DNA of 64,000 bases from Chitinophaga silvisoli (GTDB taxonomy: Bacteria; Bacteroidota; Bacteroidia; Chitinophagales; Chitinophagaceae): positions 620,001 to 684,000 of the forward strand of contig NZ_QTJV01000002.1 in assembly GCF_003412465.1 (NCBI RefSeq), read 5' to 3'. Of this stretch, positions 1-9,634 are shown piece after piece (position 1 is the stretch's first letter; every line of letters begins with the position of its first letter). Under the pieces are notes generated by a model. That model saw nothing but the letters and a program-made list of their open reading frames with translations. It was not told where the DNA came from and searched no databases. The position numbers and the translations under genes are program-made.

Positions 1-2
1 GC

Positions 3-563
3 TATTCTACCAATGACCTGCCTCCCGTAAAGGACTACAATGCTACCGCACTTCGCGAAGCTGTATCCGACAAGGTTTTTGATACAGAAGAATTCAGAGC
101 CGGCATCATTTACAATACATACAACCAGTTTCCGAAAGTATATCCAACCGTAGACATTGCCGTTTTCAGACATCACCGCAGCGAGTTATTACTGGGTCGT
201 AAACCAGCTGAAAACACTTGGCGCTTACCTGGCGGCTTCACGGATCCAACAGATGATTGTTTTGACATGGCCGCCCGCCGCGAATTGCAGGAAGAATGTG
301 GCCAGCTCGAAACCAGTCCCATGCAATATGAACTCTCTATGCAAATGGACGACTGGCGCTACCGCTCTGAAGTAGACAAGATCATCACTACCTTATTCAG
401 TACTGACCTGATCTTCGGAGAACCAGATGCTGCTGACGATATCGCCGCCTTACGCTGGGTGCCAGTCAACCAGATCAAAACCCTGATCGCCAATGGAGAA
501 ATTGCACCTGTCCACATCCCATTACTGCAGAAACTTGCTGAAAAATATTCTACTAACGCCTAA
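3..563 (+). CDS. NMN adenylyltransferase-Nudix fusion, C-terminal part (5' end outside window)
   Basis: The reading frame is open from base 3 to the TAA at 561-563, so the gene enters from the left edge. The visible 186 residues hold a Nudix domain: the strand PTVDIAVFRHHRSELLLGRK is followed by a Nudix box (GGFTDPTDD...RRELQEECG, with Asp where the first box Glu usually sits). A Nudix domain preceded by other sequence and followed 11 bases later by nicotinamide phosphoribosyltransferase matches the known NadM-Nudix bifunctional proteins, which make NAD from NMN and hydrolyse ADP-ribose or related nucleotides. The adenylyltransferase half is not visible, so the fusion is inferred from length and context. 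A stand-alone Nudix hydrolase with a long N-terminus is the alternative. Confidence 0.75.
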   Translation, partial: YSTNDLPPVKDYNATALREAVSDKVFDTEEFRAGIIYNTYNQFPKVYPTVDIAVFRHHRSELLLGRKPAENTWRLPGGFTDPTDDCFDMAARRELQEECGQLETSPMQYELSMQMDDWRYRSEVDKIITTLFSTDLIFGEPDAADDIAALRWVPVNQIKTLIANGEIAPVHIPLLQKLAEKYSTNA

Positions 564-574
564 ATCAATGAATC

Positions 575-1990
575 ATGACAAAGGAAAACCTCATACTCTT
601 AGCCGATGCCTATAAATACTCTCACCATAAACTGTACATACCCGGCACTGAATATATCTACTCCTACCTCGAAAGCCGGGGCGGTAAGTTCCAGGAAACT
701 GTCTTCTATGGTCTCCAGTACCTGCTCATGGAATACCTGCAGGGTGTAGTCATCACCAAAGAAAAGATTGACGAAGCAGAAAGCGAATTGAAAGAAGTAT
801 TTGGTCGCAACGATGTGTTTGACCGCAGCAAATTTGAATATATTATCGAAAAACACGGCGGTCGCCTGCCAGTGAGAATCAAGGCCGTGCCCGAAGGTAC
901 CGTCACTGCTACACACAATGTGCTGATGACGATCGAAAACACCGACCCTAACTGTTTCTGGCTGACCAACTTCCTCGAAACACTGCTGATGCAGGTATGG
1001 TACCCTTGTACCGTAGCCACCATGAGCCGCGAAATCAAAAAGGTAGTCAGTAAATATTACAACGAAACAGCCAGCCCTGCCTCATTCGCAGGTATCGACT
1101 TTGTGCTGAACGACTTCGGTTTCCGTGGTGCCAGCTCCGTAGAAAGTGCAGGATGGGGTGGTAGCGCACACCTGATCAATTTTGCAGGTAGCGATACCAT
1201 CATCGCATCTACCTTCGCCAAGAGATATTATAAGGCACCTACAGCTCCCGGCCTCTCTATCCCTGCTACCGAACACTCTATCATGACATTGTTAGGTGAA
1301 CCCGGCGAGAAAGAAATCTTCAAACATGTGTTGGATGCATTCCCTACCGGCACTATTGCCTGTGTGTCTGACTCCTACAATATTATCAGGGCCTGTGAAG
1401 AATACTGGGGTACAGAATTGAAAGAACAGATCCTGAAAAGAGAGGGTACCCTGGTGATCCGTCCTGATAGTGGAGATGCTGTACAAACCCTGTTAAAAGT
1501 ATTCGAAGTACTCACAGAAAAATTCGGTTATACTGTCAATGAAAAAGGTTACAAAGTATTGCCTCCGCAGGTACGCGTGATCCAGGGTGATGGCATCAGT
1601 TATTCTTCTATCCCTACCATTTACGAAGCATTGAAAAATGCCGGTATCAGCTCCGAAAACCTGGTGTTGGGTATGGGTGGTGCATTATTACAGCGAGTGA
1701 ACAGGGATACCCAGGAATATGCGTTGAAATGCGCACACGCAGTAGTAAACGGTAAAGGCATCAATGTACAGAAGAACCCATTGGAACTGGATGCGAATGG
1801 GAATACCCGTGTATCCTTCAAGAAATCCAAATGTGGTAAACAGGTATTGGTGAAGAAAGATGGCGGATTCGTAACCATCCCTGAAAGTGAAGCTGCCGGC
1901 CTTAAAGATGAGTTGGTGACCGTGTTTGAAAATGGTGAAATAAAAACTTCATATACATTTAACGATATTAAAATCAGAGCACAGATCTAG
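575..1990 (+). CDS. nadV: Nicotinamide phosphoribosyltransferase
   Basis: Cytosolic enzyme joining nicotinamide and PRPP to give NMN, the first step of one-step nicotinamide salvage. The 471 residues match the usual NadV/NAMPT length. Family landmarks are present in order: the FRGASSVESAGWGG region near residue 184, the PATEHS segment near 230 carrying the expected catalytic His, RPDSGD near 296, and GMGGALLQRVNRDT near 370. The ATG at 575 lies 11 bases after the stop of the upstream NMN adenylyltransferase-Nudix gene; an earlier ATG at 568 is out of frame. The two genes form an operon in which NMN made here is converted to NAD by the upstream protein. Confident assignment. Confidence 0.95.
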   Translation: MTKENLILLADAYKYSHHKLYIPGTEYIYSYLESRGGKFQETVFYGLQYLLMEYLQGVVITKEKIDEAESELKEVFGRNDVFDRSKFEYIIEKHGGRLPVRIKAVPEGTVTATHNVLMTIENTDPNCFWLTNFLETLLMQVWYPCTVATMSREIKKVVSKYYNETASPASFAGIDFVLNDFGFRGASSVESAGWGGSAHLINFAGSDTIIASTFAKRYYKAPTAPGLSIPATEHSIMTLLGEPGEKEIFKHVLDAFPTGTIACVSDSYNIIRACEEYWGTELKEQILKREGTLVIRPDSGDAVQTLLKVFEVLTEKFGYTVNEKGYKVLPPQVRVIQGDGISYSSIPTIYEALKNAGISSENLVLGMGGALLQRVNRDTQEYALKCAHAVVNGKGINVQKNPLELDANGNTRVSFKKSKCGKQVLVKKDGGFVTIPESEAAGLKDELVTVFENGEIKTSYTFNDIKIRAQI

Positions 1991-2020
1991 CCTTTCATCT
2001 GTTGTTTGTTACTTCAGTCC

Positions 2021-2055
2021 GGCCTGCGGCACTTTCTGAATGCCCGCCGCAGGCC
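2021..2055. repeat. GC-rich inverted repeat after nadV
   Basis: A perfect 10-base stem, GGCCTGCGGC at 2021-2030 and GCCGCAGGCC at 2046-2055, with a 15-base loop. It follows nadV by 30 bases but has no T-run after either arm, so it is not a standard intrinsic terminator. It may protect the mRNA end or be a REP-like element. Similar GC palindromes occur after other genes in the window. Confidence 0.5.
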
Positions 2056-2200
2056 TCGTCCCAAAAGAGAAGTACTTCTTTTTTTAAATGCTGGTATTAC
2101 ACCTTAACCCTGCCGGCTGTATTCTGCACCAGCAATGAAGTCCTTCTGCTACAGTCGGCTAAGCCCTTTGAATACTCACTGTTTTTTGTAATTTCCCATC

Positions 2201-3784
2201 ATGTTTTTACTAATACCGGGTAGACACCATCTATTGTCAGACTTCCAGTTCAAATACCTGCACAGGTTGTTGCAGAATCAACTGGAAGGAGAGCAGGATG
2301 TACAGGGTCAAACCATGCCAGCTTCCGCCATCACAGCGGTTATATTTGCAGTTACTTCGGCGAATCACCTGGGTACAAAGCGTAACCCGGTTCCATTTTA
2401 TCTCCGCGCCATGATCATCCAGGAATTCTCCAGTTATCTGGACATCCCGGTGTTCGTGTACGGTATAGATGATGTGGGCGAGATCAGTGACTTTGCCGGC
2501 TATACGCTCAAAAGCATTCGTCACAGCAGCGAAGGATTACACCAGCTCACACCTGAAAATACTGTTGTAATCTGTAGTACCGCGGTAAAGGATATGTATA
2601 CCTCCCTTGGCTACAAAGTATTGCCGGCGGAATTAGATATCACCACCGGCCAGCTGGAACATCCGCTGCCATGGGATATAGTGCGCCTTATAGCCCAGTC
2701 TCCGGACTGGCAGAAGGATAGAACAGTCCTGGATCTCATCCATCCGGCCTCTTTTAAAATCTGGAAGCAATACAAGATAGGGGAGAAGGTGCAGCACATT
2801 CTCAAAGACCCCATTATAGGCGCAGATGGCGATCTTACCACTACCCGCGATTACAATGCCTACGTAAAACAAATGGACGAAATTGCTGCCCTGAAATACC
2901 AGGAAACGGCCCCCTATATACAACCTGGCAACATCGGCGACATTGGCTGTGCTGCCGGATCATGGATCAAAATGGGATGTGAAGATGAACGTCTGCATGA
3001 ATGCGATTTCTATGGCATAGAAGTATCCCGTCATCTTTTTGAAATTTGCTACCAGCGTAAACACAATGGCGATTTCGCCAATCCTTCCGTTTTCTTCTCC
3101 CAGAAAAATGCGGTGACCAGTCTTGTATTTGATCCCGGCAGTATGAACACCATTCATACCTCCTCGCTCACCCACGAGATAGCCTCTTATGGCAGTGAGC
3201 AGGACCTGCGTGATTTCATTGCCAACCGTTACCAGGAGCTGGCTCCCGGCGGTGTATGGATCAACAGGGATGTGGTAGGACCAGAGAACAAGAACGAAAT
3301 TGTATTACTCTGGCTCGATCATACAGATGGGGAAAACAAGCAGTGGGCTGCAGGTATCACAGACAACCAGGAACTGGCCGCAGCATTGGAAAAACTCTCT
3401 ACCCGTGCAAAATTTATTCGCTTCGCGCAGGATTTCCGTCACCAGGAAGGCTATAAGCTGGCTTATGAATGGGTCACGATCGGCGGACAAACCTATTGCC
3501 GCCTGCGCATGCAGGATGCCTGTGAATTCCTGTTTACAAAAGATTATACGGATAACTGGCTGAGTGAAATGCACGAAACCTTCTGCTTCTGGAGCTTTGC
3601 AGACTGGAAGCATGAACTGGAATGTGCGGGTTTCAGGGTAGATAAATTGTCGAAGCCTTACAGGAATGAATGGATTGTAGAGAATAGGCTGGAAGGGAAG
3701 ACGAAGTTGTTTCGCGAACAGGAAGATGGCTTGCAGGAAATTCCATTTCCTGTATCGCACATGTTACTCCTTGCCAGAAAGTAA
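2201..3784 (+). CDS. Nucleotidyltransferase-like domain fused to class I SAM methyltransferase
   Basis: Protein of 527 residues; I do not recognise a named family. Residues 1-150 resemble the fold order of archaeal-type NMN adenylyltransferase: an N-terminal IPGRHHLLSDFQ where GRFxPFHxGH is expected, then TSANHLGTKRNPVPFYLRAM, then a STAVKDMYTSLGYKV segment like the NadM strand before its C-terminal motif. The HxGH catalytic motif is lost (SDFQ). From about residue 240 a methyltransferase domain follows, with GDIGCAAGSW as SAM-binding loop and GIEVSRHLFE as the acidic strand end. The C-terminal 100 residues are unassigned. The gene lies 210 bases after nadV on the same strand, suggesting a link with NAD or NMN metabolism; this is inference. 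Substrate unknown. Confidence 0.6.
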   Translation: MFLLIPGRHHLLSDFQFKYLHRLLQNQLEGEQDVQGQTMPASAITAVIFAVTSANHLGTKRNPVPFYLRAMIIQEFSSYLDIPVFVYGIDDVGEISDFAGYTLKSIRHSSEGLHQLTPENTVVICSTAVKDMYTSLGYKVLPAELDITTGQLEHPLPWDIVRLIAQSPDWQKDRTVLDLIHPASFKIWKQYKIGEKVQHILKDPIIGADGDLTTTRDYNAYVKQMDEIAALKYQETAPYIQPGNIGDIGCAAGSWIKMGCEDERLHECDFYGIEVSRHLFEICYQRKHNGDFANPSVFFSQKNAVTSLVFDPGSMNTIHTSSLTHEIASYGSEQDLRDFIANRYQELAPGGVWINRDVVGPENKNEIVLLWLDHTDGENKQWAAGITDNQELAAALEKLSTRAKFIRFAQDFRHQEGYKLAYEWVTIGGQTYCRLRMQDACEFLFTKDYTDNWLSEMHETFCFWSFADWKHELECAGFRVDKLSKPYRNEWIVENRLEGKTKLFREQEDGLQEIPFPVSHMLLLARK

Positions 3785-3824
3785 TTTGCATTTTATGCCG
3801 GCCGCAGGCGAAACGCTTCCAAAT

Positions 3825-3858
3825 AAAAAGGCCGGAGTACGACTACTCCGGCCACTTC
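3825..3858 (-). terminator. Intrinsic terminator of the efflux operon
   Basis: A 10-base perfect stem (GGCCGGAGTA at 3830-3839 and TACTCCGGCC at 3844-3853) with a 4-base loop. Read leftward it is followed by TTTTT (3825-3829), so it chiefly ends the leftward RND operon whose last gene stops at 3915. The rightward side lacks a good T-run, so any effect on the gene ending at 3784 is weaker. Confidence 0.8.
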
Positions 3859-3914
3859 TTAAACCTACAACTGTTACACTGTGTTTGTAACGTATCTTAA
3901 ATATCTTTTTCTTA

Positions 3915-6900
3915 TTAATTCAAAGATGCCTCTTCAATCTCCGCCGCATACGGTGCTACCAATCGCTGCCTGATCAACCGCTTCGCCGAAGGCTTATTCA
4001 TACCAAACCTCGCCATAAATCCATCCACGATCTTATACACCACCGGCACCACAATCAGCGTCAGGAACATAGAACTAATCAACCCGCCAATAATCACCCA
4101 CGCCAAACCATTCTTAGTCGCAGACACACCTCCCGTTGCCAACGCAATCGGCAACATACCAATCACCATCGCAATCGTCGTCATCAGGATCGGGCGCAAA
4201 CGTGCATTGTTCGCATGAATCAACGCCTCATCTGTACTCTGCCCCTGCTCCTTCATCTGGTTCGTAAAGTCCACAAGAATGATCGCGTTCTTCGCCACCA
4301 GACCAATCAACATAATCATACCCAGAATCGTAAAGATGTTCAGCGTATTATTGGTCAGCGCCAATGCCAGCAAAGCTCCGATAATTGCCAGCGGAATTGA
4401 GAACAACACCACGAAAGGATAAATATAGTTGTCATACAGCGCCACCATGATCAGGTACACCAGCACGATTGAGATCAGCAATGCTGCACCCATCGTACCA
4501 AATGAATCACCCTGGTTTTCCGCATCACCTGCCCACAGATAACTTACACCCACCGGCTTGCGCAATGGCTCAAGTTGCTTCGCAAACGCTGCCTGCACCG
4601 TACCCGAAGGCACGCCTATCACCTGGGATTTTACTGATACAGACGTATTCTTATCCCTTCTTTCCAGCTGACTCGGACCTGAACCCTCAGTGATCGTTGC
4701 AAACTGAGACAACTTGATCAGCTGACCTTTATTATTTACAAACTGAATATTGGAAACATCCGTCAGGTTCTTTCTATCAAAATCATCAAAGCGAATGTTG
4801 ATATCATACTCATAATCTCCCTGTCTGAACTTAATCTTACTATCATCCGCAGTACCGCTGAAAGCAGTTTGCATAGTACCTCCCACATTTTCCAGTGTCA
4901 GTCCCAGTGCTGACATCTTATCACGATCCACCACTACGTTGATTTCCGGGTTACCCTCTTCTACAGATAACTTCACATCACTGGTACCATCTATCTTCTT
5001 CAATACCGCCATCGCCTCTTTGGCAAACACCATGGCACTATCCAGCTCAGAACCCATTACCACCAGTTCAATGGGTGCCGCTTCAGCAGTACCCAGGATG
5101 CTCACATCCATGGTTTTTACTTTCACACCTGGCAATATCTTACGTAACTCAACCTTCATTTGCGCTGCATAGATATCCGCACTCACTGTACGTTTATCAG
5201 CATCCACCATCATCACCGTGATCTCTGATTTATAGGCAGTAGACTGTGAAGTACCAAAGCCATCCTCACTGGTCTGCCCTACTGTGGTGATCAAACGGGT
5301 CACTTCTTTCTTTTGAGACAGTAAAGCCTCTGCCTTCCTGGTTGCCTGGTTACTCTGCTCTACAGATGCATCTTTCGGCATTTCCAATACCACAATGAAT
5401 TGGCCACGGTCACCCTTCGGGATAAACTCACCACCGATATAACCTTTACCCACCAGCATGAAAGAAGCTATCAGCAACACAATCGCAGCCAGGATAGCCC
5501 AACGCTTATGGTGCAGCGCCCATTTCAGGATACCTGTCATCCACTCTGTAAACTTCGTCAGCTGACGTTCAAACCACAGGATGAACTTCTCAAACAGGTT
5601 CTTACCAGTTATATGTTCCAGCTTACCAAAACGGGAAGACAGCAAGGGCACGATCATAAAGGAAGACAGTAAACTCAACAAAGTAGAGATCATCACCACC
5701 ACACAGAACTGACGCACGATCTGTGATACCATCTCATTTGTCAGCGAGATCGGCAGGAATACCACCACAATTACAAGTGTAATGGAAGTAACGGTAAACC
5801 CGATTTCTTTCACCCCATCAAATGCAGCTCTTACCCTGTTCTTACCCATCTCCATGTGACGGTAAATATTCTCCAGTACCACGATGGCATCATCCACCAG
5901 GATACCTACTACCAGCGATAAACCGAGCAGTGACATCAGGTTCAGGGAGAAGCCCATCAGCTTCATACCTATGAACGTTGCGATCAGTGAAGCAGGAATA
6001 GAGATCATAACGAAGATCGCACTACGAATACTGTGCAGGAACAACAGCATTACGGCAGCCACCAGCAGGATCGCGATCATGAGGTCATGAATCACGGAAT
6101 CAGCAGATTCCAGTGTAAAGTCAGAAGAGTCATTTGCAATGAAGATCTTCAGGTGGAAAGCAGCATAATCACGCTCTATGTCAGCAATAGCTTTCTTCAT
6201 TTCCTCACTCACCGTTACCGCGTTCGCATCAGATTGTTTCTGCACCATCAGGGCGATCGCACTGGAACCATCTACACGCGCAATACGGTCTACATCTTTT
6301 TGCGCATCCTGTACATCGGCAATGTCTTTCAGTCTCACCTGTGTACCATCTTCACTTGTGCTGATTACCAGGTTACGCAACTGATCTACATCTTTATATT
6401 TACCAGCCAGGCGGATCAGGATCTGCTGATCGAGGGTCTTTACTTTACCGGTAGGGAAGTCAAGGTTCGCATTCGTGACTACCTGACGTACCGTGTTGAT
6501 AGACATCTTATACGCTTCCAGCTTATGAGGATCTACGTTGATCTGTATTTCTCTTTCCTGGCCACCGATCAGCGATACCTGTGCCACACCACCCAGGCGG
6601 GAGAGCAATGGCTGGATCTTCTTATCCACCAGGTCATAGAACTGCTTGCTATCCATATCAGCGGTAGCAGACAAGGTCATGATTGGTAAGTCGTCCAGGG
6701 AGAACTTAGACAAGGATGGTGTTTTTGCATCAGAAGGCAGGTCAGACAGCACCGCATTTACTTTACGTTGTGCATCCTGCAGCGCCACGTCCACATTTGC
6801 ATCGTTGCTCAACTGTACAGTTACAGTAGATAAACTTTCATTGGATTTGGAAATGATCTTCTTGATCTTTTCCATAGAGGCCACCGCATCCTCAATTTTC

Positions 6901-7094
6901 TTGGTGATGGTACTTTCCACCTCTTTAGGCGAAGCACCGGGATATACGGTAGCAATCGTTACCACCGGTTGACTAAACTTAGGCAACAACTCGTAGTTGA
7001 GTGACTGATAACTCATCACCCCCAGCAAGGTAAGGATGGTGAATATCACGACTACGATCGTAGGCCGCTTGATGGATATTTCTGTAATCTTCAT
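3915..7094 (-). CDS. RND efflux transporter, inner-membrane pump (AcrB/HAE1 family)
   Basis: Proton-driven inner-membrane pump subunit of a tripartite drug efflux system. The 1059 residues match the HAE1 length. The sequence begins with a cytoplasmic MKITEISIKRPT followed by the first membrane helix, has a large periplasmic loop, then a helix cluster including GLSLVVGILVDDAIVVLEN, where the paired Asp residues are the proton-relay position of RND pumps. A second periplasmic loop and a second helix cluster (LIGLVAKNAIILVDF) complete the internal duplication. It is the last gene of a leftward operon, 30 bases after the adaptor gene. Substrate specificity cannot be read from the sequence. Confidence 0.95.
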   Translation of the reverse strand: MKITEISIKRPTIVVVIFTILTLLGVMSYQSLNYELLPKFSQPVVTIATVYPGASPKEVESTITKKIEDAVASMEKIKKIISKSNESLSTVTVQLSNDANVDVALQDAQRKVNAVLSDLPSDAKTPSLSKFSLDDLPIMTLSATADMDSKQFYDLVDKKIQPLLSRLGGVAQVSLIGGQEREIQINVDPHKLEAYKMSINTVRQVVTNANLDFPTGKVKTLDQQILIRLAGKYKDVDQLRNLVISTSEDGTQVRLKDIADVQDAQKDVDRIARVDGSSAIALMVQKQSDANAVTVSEEMKKAIADIERDYAAFHLKIFIANDSSDFTLESADSVIHDLMIAILLVAAVMLLFLHSIRSAIFVMISIPASLIATFIGMKLMGFSLNLMSLLGLSLVVGILVDDAIVVLENIYRHMEMGKNRVRAAFDGVKEIGFTVTSITLVIVVVFLPISLTNEMVSQIVRQFCVVVMISTLLSLLSSFMIVPLLSSRFGKLEHITGKNLFEKFILWFERQLTKFTEWMTGILKWALHHKRWAILAAIVLLIASFMLVGKGYIGGEFIPKGDRGQFIVVLEMPKDASVEQSNQATRKAEALLSQKKEVTRLITTVGQTSEDGFGTSQSTAYKSEITVMMVDADKRTVSADIYAAQMKVELRKILPGVKVKTMDVSILGTAEAAPIELVVMGSELDSAMVFAKEAMAVLKKIDGTSDVKLSVEEGNPEINVVVDRDKMSALGLTLENVGGTMQTAFSGTADDSKIKFRQGDYEYDINIRFDDFDRKNLTDVSNIQFVNNKGQLIKLSQFATITEGSGPSQLERRDKNTSVSVKSQVIGVPSGTVQAAFAKQLEPLRKPVGVSYLWAGDAENQGDSFGTMGAALLISIVLVYLIMVALYDNYIYPFVVLFSIPLAIIGALLALALTNNTLNIFTILGMIMLIGLVAKNAIILVDFTNQMKEQGQSTDEALIHANNARLRPILMTTIAMVIGMLPIALATGGVSATKNGLAWVIIGGLISSMFLTLIVVPVVYKIVDGFMARFGMNKPSAKRLIRQRLVAPYAAEIEEASLN

Positions 7095-7124
7095 TGTTTT
7101 CTTTTTTTAACCGGAATTTCCTGA

Positions 7125-8198
7125 TTATCCTTTCGCCTGTTGTTGCACGGTTACTTTAGCACCATCCGTCAGGTTGATCTGACCAGCAGTGATCACCGTT
7201 TCGCCTTCATTCAGTCCTTCCCTTATTTCTACTTTGTCACCGAAAATGCGGCCTGCTATTACTTTACGCAGCTTAGCAGTATTGTTTTCGAATACATATA
7301 CCTGGTTACTGTTTACACCACCTACAAAAGCAGTGCGTGGTACCAGGATCATTGGTGCAGCATTTTTGATATCGAAATGAGCGGTACCGAACATACCTGC
7401 GCGCAGTTGCTTGCCGCTGATGTTGGTAACTTCCATTTCTACAGGGTAGTTCAGGGTATTGTCACCTTTGGCAGCGATGAAAGTGATTTTACCTTCATAG
7501 CTTACTTCAGGGAATACATTGGTCGTTACATTTACTTTGTCTCCTTCTTTCAGGCTTACAACCTGGATTTCAGGCACAGATACCGCCAGTTTCAAACGGC
7601 TTACGTCTACGATGTCGAACAGTTTGTTGCCAGGGGAGAGGTAAGCACCCTGCTCTACATATTTCTTATTGATGATACCGGAGATCGGTGCTTTGATATA
7701 GGTATCGCTTACGCGGCGGGTAGCAGCAGCATAGCGGGTTTGCGCCAGTTCGTACTGCAGGGTGGCATCATCTACCTGTTTTTTGGTCACACCACCGGTT
7801 TTGAAGGCGGCTTCATATCTTTCTTTATCAACACGCAGTTGTTCGAGATTTACTTTTGCGGATTGCAGATCAGTACCCAGAATTTCACCATCTACATAGG
7901 CAATCACCTGACCTTGTTTCACCACGCTACCCTCGTCTACCAGCAGTTTGGTAATACGGCCGGAAGTTTCAGCCAGGTAGTCCAGCTCACGTACAGGTTC
8001 AAAGTTTCCGTTTGCAAGGAACCCCTGTGAAAAATCCTGTTTACTCACCTTTTCAGTCAACACTGAGATCTCACCTGCATTACTTTCCTTTACAAAATTA
8101 GTTTTGGCTTCGTTGGCTTTTTTATTGGCACCCAGTTTCCACATGATCAATACCACAGCGGCGATGGTCACTAAGGTCCAGATAATAATTTTTTTCAT
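7125..8198 (-). CDS. RND efflux periplasmic adaptor (membrane fusion protein)
   Basis: Adaptor subunit linking the inner-membrane RND pump to the outer-membrane channel. The 357 residues start with a single N-terminal membrane anchor (IIIWTLVTIAAVVLIMWKL). There follow a barrel-sandwich/lipoyl half motif (LAETSGRITKLLVDEGSVVK), a short coiled-coil hairpin around residues 115-150, the second lipoyl half (YIKAPISGIINKKYVEQGAY), a beta-barrel domain and a C-terminal membrane-proximal domain. This order is typical of the AcrA/MexA family. The gene sits between the channel gene (37 bases upstream) and the pump gene (30 bases downstream) in one operon. Confidence 0.93.
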   Translation of the reverse strand: MKKIIIWTLVTIAAVVLIMWKLGANKKANEAKTNFVKESNAGEISVLTEKVSKQDFSQGFLANGNFEPVRELDYLAETSGRITKLLVDEGSVVKQGQVIAYVDGEILGTDLQSAKVNLEQLRVDKERYEAAFKTGGVTKKQVDDATLQYELAQTRYAAATRRVSDTYIKAPISGIINKKYVEQGAYLSPGNKLFDIVDVSRLKLAVSVPEIQVVSLKEGDKVNVTTNVFPEVSYEGKITFIAAKGDNTLNYPVEMEVTNISGKQLRAGMFGTAHFDIKNAAPMILVPRTAFVGGVNSNQVYVFENNTAKLRKVIAGRIFGDKVEIREGLNEGETVITAGQINLTDGAKVTVQQQAKG

Positions 8199-8235
8199 AT
8201 AGTTCCAGTATACGGTTTTAAAGAAGGTGATTGTG

Positions 8236-9591
8236 TTAGTTCAACAGGGATTTAAGATTCCCGTTGGATTTGATAATGTCCAGCTCAGCCAGTTTATATT
8301 GCAACAATGCCTCGTTGTAGTTATTCTGTGCTTCTGTCAGTGATGTTTCTGAATCCAGCAGGTCAGTAAGGCTGGCCAGTCCCAGGTTGTAGTTGTTCTG
8401 GGTAGAGAGGTATACCTCATTTGCCAGTTCTACGTTTTCCTTTTGCGCGCGGATGGTGCTCAGGTTGTTCTGTGCCTGCAGTTTGGCATTTTCAAACTGT
8501 GTGTTCAGTGACAGTGCTACTTCTTCTTTCTGCTTACTCAGTTCTTTCAGTGTCACGTTTGCCTGGCTTACTCTTGAACGGCGTGCAAAACCATCGAAGA
8601 TAGGCACCTTCAGTGTCAGGCTTACAGAAGCCATATCGTACCAGCTGGCAGTAGAGCCACCAGACTTGGATTTCAGGAAGTCGAACTTATCGCTGATACC
8701 GTTATAAGAATAGTTGCCACCCAACTGCAGACTAGGGTAGTACTGGGCGATGTATGCCTTTTTCTGGTAGTTCTGCAGTTCTTCCTGTTTGGTCAAGAGT
8801 TTATATTCAATTCTGTTGTCCAGTGTTACACCTCCGAAATCGGCAGCAGTCGCTGTTTTGCTTTCGATCTCTTTGAAGGAGGTAGCCGGCAGTTCCAGGG
8901 CAGTACCCATAGACATCCCCATTTGCATTTTCAGCTGATTGGCCTGGATCAGGAACTGGTTTTGTGCGTTGATGCGCTGTGTTTTATAGTTAGTGAGGTT
9001 TACACGCATTCTGTCCAGGTCTATTTTGCGGGCGAGGCCGTTTTCTACCTGGGTGGCAGTGGTGTTCACCAGTTGTTGCAGTTTGTCAATATTGGCATCC
9101 AGTACAATCGTTTTCTCACGGCTTACCAGTGCTGCATAGTAAAGACTGGTCACGTTGTAGATCACAGTTTCTTCACTCTGCACGGTTTGCATACGGTAAT
9201 ATTCTTCCCCTGCTTTTGCGGCTTTCAGGCCGGTGAATACAGACTGGTTGTAGACTTCCTGGGTAATGGAACCAGAAGCAACTACGTTGTGGGTTACACC
9301 AGCGGTAAGCAGTACAGTTTTTCCGGGTTCACCAACGAAATCACCAGGAATAGGCAACACCTGTTTCTTAATGTTGTTTGTATAACTTCCGTTGGCATTA
9401 ACTTGCGGCAGTGCCTGACCTCTTACTTCACTGGTCTTGAACCTCCCCATATCTTCTTCAAGCCTGGTGCGGGCCAGGGCCTGATTGTTGGCGAGGGCAT
9501 ATTTCAGGCAGTCCTGTAAAGTCAGTGCGGATTGCGCATAGGAAGCCCTGATCCCCGCCAGGAGGACAAGTGTTAACATGATCTTTTTCAT
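8236..9591 (-). CDS. TolC-family outer-membrane efflux channel
   Basis: Outer-membrane trimeric channel of the tripartite efflux system. The protein has 451 residues with a cleavable signal peptide (MKKIMLTLVLLAGIRASYAQ) and starts its mature part with LTLQDCLKYALANN, the usual opening of TolC-type repeats. Two long coiled-coil repeats with many Asn, Gln and Leu follow; the second ends in NYNEALLQYKLAELDIIKSNGNL, typical of the family C-terminus. It is the first structural gene after the two tetR genes and is followed by adaptor and pump, the common Bacteroidota order channel-adaptor-pump. Confidence 0.93.
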   Translation of the reverse strand: MKKIMLTLVLLAGIRASYAQSALTLQDCLKYALANNQALARTRLEEDMGRFKTSEVRGQALPQVNANGSYTNNIKKQVLPIPGDFVGEPGKTVLLTAGVTHNVVASGSITQEVYNQSVFTGLKAAKAGEEYYRMQTVQSEETVIYNVTSLYYAALVSREKTIVLDANIDKLQQLVNTTATQVENGLARKIDLDRMRVNLTNYKTQRINAQNQFLIQANQLKMQMGMSMGTALELPATSFKEIESKTATAADFGGVTLDNRIEYKLLTKQEELQNYQKKAYIAQYYPSLQLGGNYSYNGISDKFDFLKSKSGGSTASWYDMASVSLTLKVPIFDGFARRSRVSQANVTLKELSKQKEEVALSLNTQFENAKLQAQNNLSTIRAQKENVELANEVYLSTQNNYNLGLASLTDLLDSETSLTEAQNNYNEALLQYKLAELDIIKSNGNLKSLLN

Positions 9592-9634
9592 CCGTATGTT
9601 TCTTTGAATTACTTTTTAGTTGGCGGATTCGGTT

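Noticed and set aside
2002..2223. 73-codon frame after nadV
   Set aside because: Covers the GC hairpin and overlaps the start of the next gene; composition is not protein-like.
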